A stretch of DNA of 64,000 nt from JAWXCE01 sp033764775. GTDB lineage: Bacteria; Pseudomonadota; Alphaproteobacteria; Rhizobiales; Rhodomicrobiaceae. The stretch spans positions 170,216-234,215 of the forward strand of contig JANRIQ010000023.1 in assembly GCA_033764775.1 (NCBI GenBank). The letters run 5' to 3'. The position numbers were made by a program, and so were the translations under genes. The notes beneath the pieces were generated by a model, which was not told the DNA's origin, did not search any database, and worked only from the letters and a program-made list of their open reading frames with translations. Below, in pieces: positions 17,660 to 25,832 of this stretch (position 1 is the first letter of the stretch; every line of letters starts with the position of its first letter).

Positions 17660-18124
17660 TCAGCGATCCTCGGGCGTCCGCTGGCGCGCCGCCGCCTGCC
17701 CCAACGCTTCACGCCGCGCGATGGCTCCCGCCGCCGCGTCGAAGGTTTTGGCGTCGTCGCCGATGGAGGCCGCTGGCTCGCACACCGGCGCGCAAAACAG
17801 CGTGCGCCGCCGCCCGCCCTCGAAGACCGACACATGGGACGAGCCTGACGCGCCCACCCGCAGCTCCGTCGAGGCGATCTGTTCGCCGTCCGCGCTCAGG
17901 ACGATCAGATTGGTGCGGCCGGGGCTTTTCGCCGTGACGATGATGACGCGGCGGCCCTCGACAGTCACATCCGCAACGGCCGGGTTGCCGACGATCACCG
18001 TGCCGGCGTCGGCGCCGAGCCGGAGCACCCGCGCTTCATCCATGGGCACGTCGACCGCCGGCTCTAAGGCCACGGCGACGCCGGGCGTGAGCAAAAGCCA
18101 TGCGGCGATGAGGCGCAGCATCAT
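17660..18124 (-). CDS. Secretin N-terminal domain protein, pilus-assembly type
   Basis: A 154-residue protein with a signal peptide (cleavage near VALE, residue 20) followed by a single domain: DVPMDEARVLRLGADAGTVI and VGNPAVADV, then KSPGRTNLIVLSADG. This is the pilus-formation N-terminal domain found at the start of CpaC and RcpA secretins of Tad pili. Here it stands alone with no secretin channel domain. The remaining 50 residues are alanine-rich. It would be periplasmic and may assist a pilus or secretion apparatus encoded elsewhere. No other pilus gene lies in the window. A near-consensus CtrA box sits upstream. Confidence 0.78.
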   Translation of the reverse strand: MMLRLIAAWLLLTPGVAVALEPAVDVPMDEARVLRLGADAGTVIVGNPAVADVTVEGRRVIIVTAKSPGRTNLIVLSADGEQIASTELRVGASGSSHVSVFEGGRRRTLFCAPVCEPAASIGDDAKTFDAAAGAIARREALGQAAARQRTPEDR

Positions 18125-18171
18125 GTGGGCACCGCAAAACAGAGATGGCGTCCATTCTTTCGCCGTATCGG

Positions 18172-18186
18172 TTAACGCGGGGTTAC
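18172..18186 (-). promoter_or_regulatory. Candidate CtrA box
   Basis: The sequence TTAA-N7-TTAC, read as GTAA-N7-TTAA on the gene strand, matches the CtrA consensus TTAA-N7-TTAA with one mismatch. It lies about 50 bases upstream of the secretin-domain gene. CtrA is the alphaproteobacterial cell-cycle regulator and controls pilus genes in Caulobacter, which fits this target. The right edge touches the stop codon of the EVE gene. A single site with one mismatch can occur by chance. Confidence 0.35.
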
Positions 18187-18608
18187 TACTTTTTGGCGAG
18201 GCCGCCCAGCTCGCACACCACCGCCCATTCCTCCGCCGTCACCGGCTGCACGGAGAGACGCGCGTTGCGCACGAGCGCCATCTCCGTCAGCGCCGGGTGC
18301 GCCTTCACTTGCGCCAGGGTGACGGGGCTTGGCAGCGGCTCCACCGCAGCGACGTCGACGCAACGCCAGCGGCCGCTTTCGTCCGTCGTGTCCGGGTGGG
18401 CCTCAGCAACGACGCGCACTACGCCTACGATGCGTTTCTCGTCCACCGAATGGTAAAAAAAGCCGAGGTCGCCAATGGCCATGGCGAGCATGTGCTTCTG
18501 CGCCAGCGCGTTGCGCACACCGTCCCACTGGGTCCCGCGCGCGCCCGCTTGCGTCTGGTCTTCCCACGACCAGGTTCCCGGCTCCGATTTGAATAGCCAG
18601 TACGCCAC
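18186..18608 (-). CDS. EVE domain protein
   Basis: A 140-residue single-domain protein of the EVE (PUA-like, Thy28/thymocyte nuclear protein) family. The family signature MAYWLFKSEPGTWSWEDQ opens the protein, followed by GTQWDGVRNALAQKHM and GDLGFFYHS, which line the binding pocket for modified bases. EVE proteins bind modified nucleotides in DNA or RNA, and EVE domains also occur in defence systems against modified phage DNA. Standing alone in a housekeeping context, it is more likely an RNA- or nucleotide-binding protein. The start ATG (18606-18608) is unambiguous from the conserved N-terminus. Confidence 0.92.
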   Translation of the reverse strand: MAYWLFKSEPGTWSWEDQTQAGARGTQWDGVRNALAQKHMLAMAIGDLGFFYHSVDEKRIVGVVRVVAEAHPDTTDESGRWRCVDVAAVEPLPSPVTLAQVKAHPALTEMALVRNARLSVQPVTAEEWAVVCELGGLAKK

Positions 18609-18652
18609 GATCCATCCTCCCGCCGGAAACGACGACGCGGATGAAGCGGCGA

Positions 18653-19393
18653 TCAGCGCCGGATGTCAATCGCGTTCAAAACCGCGCCGGTCTCGTCGGA
18701 CTGGACAAGGGCCACATAGAAATCCCCGGCGGGGGCGGAGGCCTTTGCCCGGTACTGCGCGGCGGCGCCCGTCCAGCCTCCCAGATTGACGATGCCGCGG
18801 ACGGCGTTGGCGTAGGCGACCGAACGGCCCGAGTTCTCGCCCCGCTCGATGTTGACGTCAACTCTCGGGCTCACGTGAAACAGCCACAGCGTTGCGTTGT
18901 GCGGGGCCGCCTCGCCGACGTCTATGACCAGGTCGTCGCCGGCGTGGTGCGCGCGCATCGGCGCTCGCGCCGGGTCTGTCTTCGGCACGCGCACAAGCTC
19001 CGCTTCGATGGCTTTTTCGCTCTTCGCGGGCGCGCAGGCGACGCCGTTGAACACGAGCTGGGGCGTGTAGATGCGCCCGTCGCCGCTCGGCCGTTTGCGG
19101 GCGTAGGCGCGCTGGCGCTTCGCATTCTCCGGGCGCGCGAGCGTGTCCTTCCAGCCGATGTGATCCCAGTAATCCACGGACAGCGTCAGCGCGATCACGT
19201 CGCTTCGCGCAGCGAATTTGTGGAAGAGCGCGTCGGCCGCGGGGCATGAGGCGCAGCCCTGGCTGGTGAACAGCTCCATGACGACCACCGGACGGGACTC
19301 GGCGCGAGCCGAAGCGGCGGCGCCCAGCGCTGCAACCCCGGCGATGCAAAAGAGCGCATGGCGAGACCACGCGCTCCGCAGTGTCAAAATCAT
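18653..19393 (-). CDS. Secreted DUF1223 thioredoxin-like protein
   Basis: A 246-residue DUF1223 protein with a signal peptide (residues 1-31, ASARAE). The mature N-terminus reads VVVMELFTSQGCASCPAAD, giving a CxxC motif in a thioredoxin-like fold, then SVDYWDHIGWKDTLARPENAKRQ, the diagnostic DUF1223 stretch. It is periplasmic and probably a redox or metallochaperone protein; no activity is established. The ATG at 19391-19393 was chosen because it begins the signal peptide. A longer in-frame extension upstream is basic, low-complexity and not signal-like. Confidence 0.9.
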   Translation of the reverse strand: MILTLRSAWSRHALFCIAGVAALGAAASARAESRPVVVMELFTSQGCASCPAADALFHKFAARSDVIALTLSVDYWDHIGWKDTLARPENAKRQRAYARKRPSGDGRIYTPQLVFNGVACAPAKSEKAIEAELVRVPKTDPARAPMRAHHAGDDLVIDVGEAAPHNATLWLFHVSPRVDVNIERGENSGRSVAYANAVRGIVNLGGWTGAAAQYRAKASAPAGDFYVALVQSDETGAVLNAIDIRR

Positions 19394-19503
19394 TGTAGGT
19401 CGCCCAATGAAAGGATCGTGTTTGCGCCGGATTATCGTGCATCCGGAGCCCGTCCGCCACTCACGTCTCGTTGAGAAACAAGCGGGCGCCATGCACATTA
19501 GGA

Positions 19504-22263
19504 CTAGGCGGCGGCCAGGTTGCGCAGCACGTAATGCAGGATGCCGCCGGAGCGGAAATAGCTCAGCTCGTCCAGCGTATCGATCCGGCACTGCACCGGC
19601 GCCTCCACCGTGCGCCCGTCGGCGAGGGTGATGACGGCTTTCATCTTCTGCAGCGGCGAAAGCTTGTCGAGGCCGGAGATCGAGACGGTTTCCGAGCCGG
19701 AGAGGCCGAGGTCGCGCCACGACAGCCCATCCTCGAAGGTAAGCGGCAGCACGCCCATGCCGACGAGGTTGGAGCGGTGGATGCGTTCGAAGCTCTGGGC
19801 GATCACCGCGCGCACCCCGAGCAGCCTTGTGCCCTTCGCCGCCCAGTCGCGGCTGGAGCCGGTGCCGTACTCCTTGCCCGCGAATACGACGAGCGGCACG
19901 CCCTCGGCCTTATACTGCATCGCCGCCTCGTAGATCGGCAGTTGCTTGCCGCTCGGGTAATGCACCGTCACGCCGCCCTCGACGCCCGGCGTCATCTGGT
20001 TCTTGATGCGAATGTTGGCGAACGTGCCGCGCATCATCACCTCGTGGTTGCCGCGCCGCGCGCCGTAGGAGTTGAAGTCGGCGTAGGTGACGCTGTTGCC
20101 GGTGAGGTAGCGCCCCGCCGGGCCGGTCTTCGAGATGGAGCCGGCGGGCGAGATGTGGTCGGTCGTGATCGAGTCGAGGAAGAGGCCAAGCACGCGCGCG
20201 TTCTCGATGTCGCCGATAGGCGCTGGCGTCGTGCTCAAGTCCTCAAAGAACGGCGGGTTCTGCACATAGGTCGAGGCGCCGTTCCAGCGATAGGTGAGGC
20301 TCTGCGCGGCGGCGCCAAGGCCCTGCCAGCGCTCGTCGCCCTTGAACACGTCGGCGTAGCGTCGCTTGAACATGTCCGCCGTGATCGTGTCCCGGATCAC
20401 TTGCGCGATCTCGGCGGAGGACGGCCAGATATCTTTGAGGTATACGAGCGTGCCGTTCGTGTCCATGCCGAGCGGCTCGGTGGTGAGGTCGGTTTTGAGC
20501 GTGCCCGCGATGGCGTAGGCGACGACAAGCGGCGGCGACGCGAGATAGTTCGCGCGGACGTCCGGGTTCACGCGCCCCTCGAAGTTGCGGTTGCCGGACA
20601 GCACCGCGCAAGCGACGAGGTCATTCTCCTGGATGGCGGCGGAGATTGGCTCGGGGAGCGGGCCGGAGTTGCCGATGCAGGTCGTGCAGCCGTAGCCGAC
20701 GAGGCCGAAGCCGAGCGCGTCCAACTCAGGCATCAGCCCGGATTTCTCCATGTAGTCCGTCACGACCTGGCTGCCCGGCGCGAACGAGGTCTTCACCCAC
20801 GGCTTGGCTTTCAGGCCGCGCGCGCGGGCGTTGCGGGCGAGCAACCCGGCGCCGACCAGCACGCTGGGGTTCGAGGTGTTCGTGCATGAGGTGATCGCGG
20901 CGATGACCACGTCGCCGTCCGACAGCGTGTAGTTCGCGCCCGCCACTTCGCCGGACTTCTCCAGCACGGGCGCAACCGCAGCGCCGCCTTCGTTGAGCAT
21001 CGCGGCCTGTTCGCTGCCCGGCTTGAAGTTGCGGATTTCAGCGAGCGCGTCGAGGAAGCCGGAGGCGGCGTTCCCCAGCGAAACGCGGTCTTGCGGGCGT
21101 TTGGGCCCGGCGAGCGACGGCACGACGGCGCCGAGGTCAAGCTCCAGGTAATCCGTCACGACCGGATCGGGCGTCGCCGCGTCCCGCCACATGCCTTGCG
21201 CCTTCGCGTAGGCCTCGACGAGCGCCACGCGGTGCGGGTCGCGGCCCGTGGCCTTCAGATAATTGATCGTGTCCGCGTCGATGGGGAAGAAGCCGCAGGT
21301 CGCGCCGTATTCGGGCGCCATGTTCGAGATCGTCGCGCGGTCTTCCGAGGTGAGTGCCGACAGCCCCGGCCCGTAAAACTCCACGAATTTGTTGACCACG
21401 CCCTTTTTGCGCAGCATCTGCGTGACGGTAAGCACCAGGTCGGTCGCCGTCACGCCTTCATTCAGCGCGCCGGTGATGCGGAAGCCGATCACCTCGGGGA
21501 TGAGCATGGAGATCGGCTGGCCAAGCATGGCCGCCTCCGCCTCGATGCCGCCGACGCCCCAGCCGAGCACGGCGATGGCGTTCACCATCGTGGTGTGACT
21601 GTCTGTGCCGACGAGCGTGTCCGGGAAAGCCTGTGTGATCTCGCCCGCGTCCGTCATCACGGTTTTCGTCCACACCGTCTGCGCCAGATATTCCAGGTTC
21701 ACCTGATGGCAAATGCCGGTGCCAGGCGGCACGACGCGGAAATTGTCGAACGCGCCGGCACCCCAGCGCAGGAACTCGTACCGCTCGCGGTTGCGCTCAT
21801 ATTCGAGATCGACGTTCGTCGCCAGGGCGCGCGGGCTGCCGAAAGCGTCGACGATGACCGAGTGGTCGATCACGAGATCGACGGGCACCAGCGGGTTGAT
21901 TTTTTTCGGGTCGCCGCCGAGCGCGCCCATGGCGTCGCGCATCGCCGCCAGATCGACGACAGCGGGCACGCCGGTAAAGTCCTGCATGAGCACGCGCGCG
22001 GGGCGGTAGGCGATTTCACGGTCGGAGCGCTTGTCGCCAAGCCATTTCGCCATCGCGAGAATGTCGTCCGCCGTCACCGAGCGGCCGTCCTCGAAGCGCA
22101 GCAGGTTTTCGAGCAGCACTTTCAGCGAGAAGGGCAACGCCGAGACGCCGCCAAGGCCGTTCTTCTCCGCCTCGATCAGGCTGAAATACTCGTACGGTTT
22201 GCCGTCCACCTCCAGCGTCGTGCGGCACTTAAACGAGTCGAGCGATGCGGGGGGGACGGTCAC
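19504..22263 (-). CDS. acnA: Aconitate hydratase A
   Basis: A 919-residue aconitase of the AcnA/IRP type, which interconverts citrate and isocitrate in the TCA cycle with a [4Fe-4S] cluster. The cluster cysteines lie in TSCTNTSNPSV and GCTTCIGNSGPL. The C-terminal swivel domain carries EYGTGSSRDWAAKG. Length matches the AcnA family (about 890-920 residues). The gene is single, read leftward, and divergent from ccmA with a 165-base gap. It depends on Fe-S cluster supply from systems such as the Suf operon encoded nearby at 24.7-32 kb. Confidence 0.97.
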   Translation of the reverse strand: MTVPPASLDSFKCRTTLEVDGKPYEYFSLIEAEKNGLGGVSALPFSLKVLLENLLRFEDGRSVTADDILAMAKWLGDKRSDREIAYRPARVLMQDFTGVPAVVDLAAMRDAMGALGGDPKKINPLVPVDLVIDHSVIVDAFGSPRALATNVDLEYERNRERYEFLRWGAGAFDNFRVVPPGTGICHQVNLEYLAQTVWTKTVMTDAGEITQAFPDTLVGTDSHTTMVNAIAVLGWGVGGIEAEAAMLGQPISMLIPEVIGFRITGALNEGVTATDLVLTVTQMLRKKGVVNKFVEFYGPGLSALTSEDRATISNMAPEYGATCGFFPIDADTINYLKATGRDPHRVALVEAYAKAQGMWRDAATPDPVVTDYLELDLGAVVPSLAGPKRPQDRVSLGNAASGFLDALAEIRNFKPGSEQAAMLNEGGAAVAPVLEKSGEVAGANYTLSDGDVVIAAITSCTNTSNPSVLVGAGLLARNARARGLKAKPWVKTSFAPGSQVVTDYMEKSGLMPELDALGFGLVGYGCTTCIGNSGPLPEPISAAIQENDLVACAVLSGNRNFEGRVNPDVRANYLASPPLVVAYAIAGTLKTDLTTEPLGMDTNGTLVYLKDIWPSSAEIAQVIRDTITADMFKRRYADVFKGDERWQGLGAAAQSLTYRWNGASTYVQNPPFFEDLSTTPAPIGDIENARVLGLFLDSITTDHISPAGSISKTGPAGRYLTGNSVTYADFNSYGARRGNHEVMMRGTFANIRIKNQMTPGVEGGVTVHYPSGKQLPIYEAAMQYKAEGVPLVVFAGKEYGTGSSRDWAAKGTRLLGVRAVIAQSFERIHRSNLVGMGVLPLTFEDGLSWRDLGLSGSETVSISGLDKLSPLQKMKAVITLADGRTVEAPVQCRIDTLDELSYFRSGGILHYVLRNLAAA

Positions 22264-22369
22264 GGCTGGTCTCCTTGCGTTTTGTCGAGGCGCGGCTTAC
22301 GAGTGCGTCAAGGCTCTCTACATGCCACGGCGAAGATGCGCCGGGAAGACGCGCGCTATGCTCATCGAC

Positions 22370-22375
22370 ATTATA
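22370..22375 (-). promoter_or_regulatory. Possible -10 element for acnA
   Basis: A perfect TATAAT lies on the minus strand about 107 bases upstream of the acnA start. The -35 region at 17-base spacing (TGGTTC) is poor, so the site is weak evidence for a promoter. Confidence 0.3.
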
Positions 22376-22428
22376 CAGCGCCGCGCATGCTCGAACCAGT
22401 TATCTTAAGGCGAGTTCGGGGAGCGCGC

Positions 22429-23061
22429 ATGTTCAGTCTGGTCGTTAAATCTCTGCGATGCTCCCGGGGAGGGCGCATTCTCATAACCGATTTGAGCTTT
22501 GCGCTCGACGCCGGGGACGGGCTGATCGTGGCGGGGCCGAACGGCGCAGGCAAATCGACGCTGCTGCGCGCGCTCGCGGGCTTCCACCGGGCGGACGCGG
22601 GCGAGATCCGTGTGGAAGGAGTGGAGGATGGGGACGATCTCGGACGGCACTGCGCTTATGTCGGGCATTTGAACGCCTTGAAATTTAGCCAAACGGCCGA
22701 GGAGAATTTGCGGTTCGTCGCCGCCTATTTCGGCGGGCGCGCTGGCGATGTGGATGCGGCGCTCGCGCAATTCGGCCTGGAAAGCGTGGCGCGCATCCCT
22801 GCCGGCTATCTGTCGGCTGGGCAGAAACGGCGCCTGAGCCTCTGCCGCCTGGCGATTGTGCGGCGGCCGCTTTGGCTGCTCGACGAACCGACCGAGTCGC
22901 TCGACGCGGCGTCCAGCGCTGCGTTCGAAGCGGCGGCGCGGCGGCATCGGGAGAGCGGCGGCCTGGTCGTAGCGGCGACGCACGCGCCGTTCCATATAGG
23001 GGCCGCCTACGCGCTCGACCTCGGCGCCGAGGGCTTCCAAATGCGGCGCGTCGCGGCGTGA
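22429..23061 (+). CDS. ccmA: Heme exporter ATP-binding protein CcmA
   Basis: A 210-residue ABC ATPase of the cytochrome c maturation system. Walker A is GPNGAGKST at residues 36-44, the signature is LSAGQKRR and Walker B is LWLLDEPTE. The short length and the CCMA-type sequence YVGHLNALKFSQTAEENL are diagnostic. With CcmB it drives release of holo-CcmE from CcmC. The ATG at 22429 gives the typical family start. Its stop overlaps the ccmB GTG start. Upstream in-frame codons are antisense to acnA and are not part of the gene. The partner genes ccmCDG are 22 kb away. Confidence 0.95.
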   Translation: MFSLVVKSLRCSRGGRILITDLSFALDAGDGLIVAGPNGAGKSTLLRALAGFHRADAGEIRVEGVEDGDDLGRHCAYVGHLNALKFSQTAEENLRFVAAYFGGRAGDVDAALAQFGLESVARIPAGYLSAGQKRRLSLCRLAIVRRPLWLLDEPTESLDAASSAAFEAAARRHRESGGLVVAATHAPFHIGAAYALDLGAEGFQMRRVAA

Positions 23062-23726
23062 GCGCGTTTTTTCACCTCATCGCGCGGGATGTGGGGCTCG
23101 GCCTGCGCGACGGCGGAGCGCTCGGCGCCGCCATCGGCTTCCACATCATCGTGGTCGCCACGCTCCCCCTCGGTCTTGGCCCCGATTTGAACTTGCTCTC
23201 CCGCATCGCGCCGGGCGTGCTCTGGATCTCGCTGCTGCTGGCGGCCCTCCTTTCGGCCGAGCGCATCTTCCAGGCGGACTTTGACGACGGTTCACTCGAA
23301 CAACTCGCCCTTGGGCCGCTGCCGCTTGAATTGGCGGCGTTGGCCAAAGCCGTGGCGCACTGGCTGTCGACCGCGGCGCCGCTCATCGCCGTGTCGCCCG
23401 CCTTGGGGCTTTTGCTCAACATGGACGCGTCCGCTTACGGTCCGCTGCTCCTTGCGATGCTGGCGGGCACGCCGGCGGTGAGCTTTCTCGGCGTGGCGGG
23501 CGCGGCGCTCACCTGCGGGCTGCGGCGCGGCGGCCTGCTGCTCGGCCTCATTCTCCTGCCGCTTTATGTGCCGGTGCTGATTTTCGGCGTTGCGGCCGTC
23601 AACGCCGCGATGGGCCTCGGCGGATCGTTCGCGGCCCCGTTTTCGCTGCTGTGCGCGTTTTCGCTGGCGACCGCCGTGCTTGGCCCCATCGCCGCCGCGG
23701 CGGCCCTGCGCGGCGCTCTCAACTAG
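23058..23726 (+). CDS. ccmB: Heme exporter membrane protein CcmB
   Basis: A 222-residue membrane protein with six hydrophobic segments, the usual CcmB size and topology. It starts at a GTG overlapping the ccmA stop (GTGA), giving MSAFFHLIARDVGLGLRDGGA; the RD at the end of the first amphipathic helix is a family feature. The segments FQADFDDGSLEQLALGPLPL and LVGxP-like loops further support it. CcmB is the permease part of the CcmAB transporter in cytochrome c maturation. The last eight bases overlap the convergent hydrolase gene. Confidence 0.95.
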   Translation: MSAFFHLIARDVGLGLRDGGALGAAIGFHIIVVATLPLGLGPDLNLLSRIAPGVLWISLLLAALLSAERIFQADFDDGSLEQLALGPLPLELAALAKAVAHWLSTAAPLIAVSPALGLLLNMDASAYGPLLLAMLAGTPAVSFLGVAGAALTCGLRRGGLLLGLILLPLYVPVLIFGVAAVNAAMGLGGSFAAPFSLLCAFSLATAVLGPIAAAAALRGALN

Positions 23727-24393
23727 ACGGCTTGGAGCGACCGATTTGTTTCTTCGGGTTTAGCCGCAAGTCGATATAGCCGTTGACGGCGGCCATAAGG
23801 TCGTCGATCTTGTTCTCGAAGAAGTGGTTCGCTCCGGGAATGACCTCGTGCTGAATGCTGATGCCCTTCTGGGTCTTCAGCTTATCGACCAATGATTTGA
23901 CCGACTCGTTCGGCGCGACGCGGTCGTCCGCGCCGTTCACCATCAGTCCCGATGACGGGCAGGGCGCAAGAAAGCTGAAATCGTAGAGATTGGCCGGCGG
24001 CGCCACGCAGACGAACCCTTGGATCTCGGGCCGCCGCATGAGCAGCTGCATGGCGATCCAGGCGCCGAAAGACACTCCCGCGATCCAGCATGTGCGCGCG
24101 TCGGGGTTGTAGGTCTGCAGCCAGTCAAGCGCCGTCGCCGCATCCGCCAGCTCTCCGGGCCCGTTGTCGAACAGTCCCTGGCTTCGGCCCACTCCTCGGA
24201 AGTTGAAGCGCAGCGTTGAAAAATTCTTCTGCGCGAAGGCGTAGTAGAGCTGGTACACGATTTGGTTGTTCATCGTCCCGCCGAATTGCGGGTGCGGATG
24301 CAGGATCAGCGCGATGCGCGGCTCCGCGGTCGTTTCGTGATGGTAACGGCCTTCCAAACGCCCGGCTGGGCCGCTGATCGTCACTTCAGGCAT
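23719..24393 (-). CDS. Alpha/beta hydrolase
   Basis: A 224-residue alpha/beta hydrolase of a small family common in alphaproteobacteria. The oxyanion region ALILHPHPQFGGTMNNQ and the strand LRFNFRGVGRSQG precede the nucleophile elbow GVSFGAW (GxSxG). The aspartate in NGADDRVAP and histidine in PGANHFFENK complete the triad. Substrates are unknown. The gene converges on ccmB and overlaps its last eight bases. It is cytoplasmic, with no signal peptide. Confidence 0.88.
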   Translation of the reverse strand: MPEVTISGPAGRLEGRYHHETTAEPRIALILHPHPQFGGTMNNQIVYQLYYAFAQKNFSTLRFNFRGVGRSQGLFDNGPGELADAATALDWLQTYNPDARTCWIAGVSFGAWIAMQLLMRRPEIQGFVCVAPPANLYDFSFLAPCPSSGLMVNGADDRVAPNESVKSLVDKLKTQKGISIQHEVIPGANHFFENKIDDLMAAVNGYIDLRLNPKKQIGRSKPSS

Positions 24394-24475
24394 GGGGCGC
24401 CGCCATCGCTTGCGTGGAGCGCCGGTCGCCCCCGGATCGCGGATCGATAAAAACGATGTCGCGTGTCATCATTGG

Positions 24476-24504
24476 TTGACTTCGCAAGCCCCAAATCCTA
24501 TACA
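24476..24504 (+). promoter_or_regulatory. Sigma-70 type promoter for the suf operon
   Basis: TTGACT and TATACA are separated by exactly 17 bases, a strong match to housekeeping promoters. It points toward the Fe-S assembly operon that begins at 24683 and would start transcription near 24511, leaving a leader of about 170 bases. An iron-control box overlaps the start region. Confidence 0.75.
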
Positions 24505-24514
24505 GATGCTTAAG

Positions 24515-24531
24515 TTTAGAATAATTCAAAA
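24515..24531 (+). promoter_or_regulatory. Iron control element (Irr box) upstream of suf operon
   Basis: TTTAGAATAATTCAAAA matches the ICE consensus TTTAGAA-N3-TTCTAAA of alphaproteobacterial Irr with one mismatch. It lies about 10 bases downstream of the -10 element, at or just after the expected transcription start, where a bound regulator would block initiation. Irr control of Fe-S assembly genes is established in rhizobia and relatives. Binding here is inferred. Confidence 0.65.
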
Positions 24532-24682
24532 CATGTTCGGCGCTGCGCTTGATCGTCGTTCATAGCACGAGCGGTATGCTGAAAAGCAAGCTTAAAACCA
24601 TTGAGACGCACGGTTTTTGGTTGCGTGGCGCGTCCGCGCACAACCGCGCCGCGCCATGTTTCGCGGCGGTCGGCGGTTGGCG

Positions 24683-25795
24683 ATGACCCGCGTTTATCTC
24701 GACCATAACGCCTCTTCGCCGCTGCGGCCGGAAGCGCGCGCGGCGATGATCGCGGCCATGGACGCGTGTGGTAATCCCTCCTCCATCCACGCGGAAGGAC
24801 GAGCGGCGCGGGCGATCATGGAGGGCGCGCGGGAAAAGATCGCGCGGGCGATGGGCGCACGGCCCGCGAATGTGATCTTCACCTCGGGCGGCACAGAGGC
24901 GGCGAACGCGGCGATTTTCGCGGCGCGGCAAGCGCTTGGCGGCGCTACCGTTTTGGCGGGCGCGGCGGAGCATCCATGCGTGCTTAAGCGCGCCGACCAA
25001 CGCCTCGCCGTAAGCGCGGACGGCGTTATTGATATGCGCCGTCTGCGGGCGGAGGTATCTGGCGCGGCGGTGATCGCCCTACAGGACGCCAACAACGAGA
25101 CCGGTGTGCGGCAGCCGCTCGGCGCGGTTGCGGAGCTGGCGCTTGAGCGCGGCGCGCTATTCATCTGCGATGCGGTGCAGACGGCAGGGCGCGTGGGCGT
25201 GAGCGACAACTCACGGCGCGCGGACATGGTTTTCATCAGCGCGCACAAGTTCGGCGGGCCACAGGGCGCGGGCGCGATCATCCTCAACAGGGACATGCCG
25301 TTCGACGCGCTGTTGAGCGGCGGCGGTCAGGAGCGCGGGCAGCGCGGCGGAACGGAGAACGTCGCGGCCATCGCAGGGACAGCGGCGGCGCTGGAGGCGG
25401 CGGAGGCGGATCGCGAGCGGTTCGCCGCGTGGGCGGCGGCGGCGCAACGGCGGCTGGAGAGCGCATTGCGCTCCATCGCGCCGGACACGGTGATTTTTGG
25501 CGACGGCGCGCCGCGCATCCCGAACACGACATGCTTCGCCGCGCCCGGCGTTTCCGCCGAGATCGCGCTGATGGCGCTTGACCTGGAAGGCGTTGCGGTT
25601 TCGTCCGGCTCGGCTTGTTCGTCAGGCAAAGTGGCCCCAAGTCACGTGTTGGCGGCGATGGGGACTGCGCCTGATTTGGCGAAATGCGCGATCCGGGTCA
25701 GCACCGGCTGGAACACGACCGAAGCGGACATCGACCGGTTTTTAGAGGTTTGGGAAAAGATTTACGCCCGTCTGCGCCCGCGCGCGGCGGCTTGA
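24683..25795 (+). CDS. Cysteine desulfurase (IscS/NifS type), first gene of suf operon
   Basis: A 370-residue class V aminotransferase. It opens VYLDHNASSPLRPEAR, carries the PLP lysine at SAHKFGG (Lys189) and the sulfur-carrying cysteine at SGSACSSGK (Cys312). That longer active-site loop marks the IscS/NifS group, not SufS. It abstracts sulfur from L-cysteine to give a persulfide. The ATG at 24683 follows the conserved start; codons upstream are in the leader. In alphaproteobacteria such a gene commonly precedes sufB. It is followed at 37 bases by sufB. A second desulfurase, sufS, is encoded in the same operon. Confidence 0.94.
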   Translation: MTRVYLDHNASSPLRPEARAAMIAAMDACGNPSSIHAEGRAARAIMEGAREKIARAMGARPANVIFTSGGTEAANAAIFAARQALGGATVLAGAAEHPCVLKRADQRLAVSADGVIDMRRLRAEVSGAAVIALQDANNETGVRQPLGAVAELALERGALFICDAVQTAGRVGVSDNSRRADMVFISAHKFGGPQGAGAIILNRDMPFDALLSGGGQERGQRGGTENVAAIAGTAAALEAAEADRERFAAWAAAAQRRLESALRSIAPDTVIFGDGAPRIPNTTCFAAPGVSAEIALMALDLEGVAVSSGSACSSGKVAPSHVLAAMGTAPDLAKCAIRVSTGWNTTEADIDRFLEVWEKIYARLRPRAAA

Positions 25796-25832
25796 GGAAG
25801 AACGTCCGGCGTGGCCGGGACAGGAGAGCGTC

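Noticed and set aside
21091..22428. N-terminal extension of the ccmA frame
   Set aside because: These 446 codons are antisense to acnA. The ATG at 22429 matches the CcmA family start.
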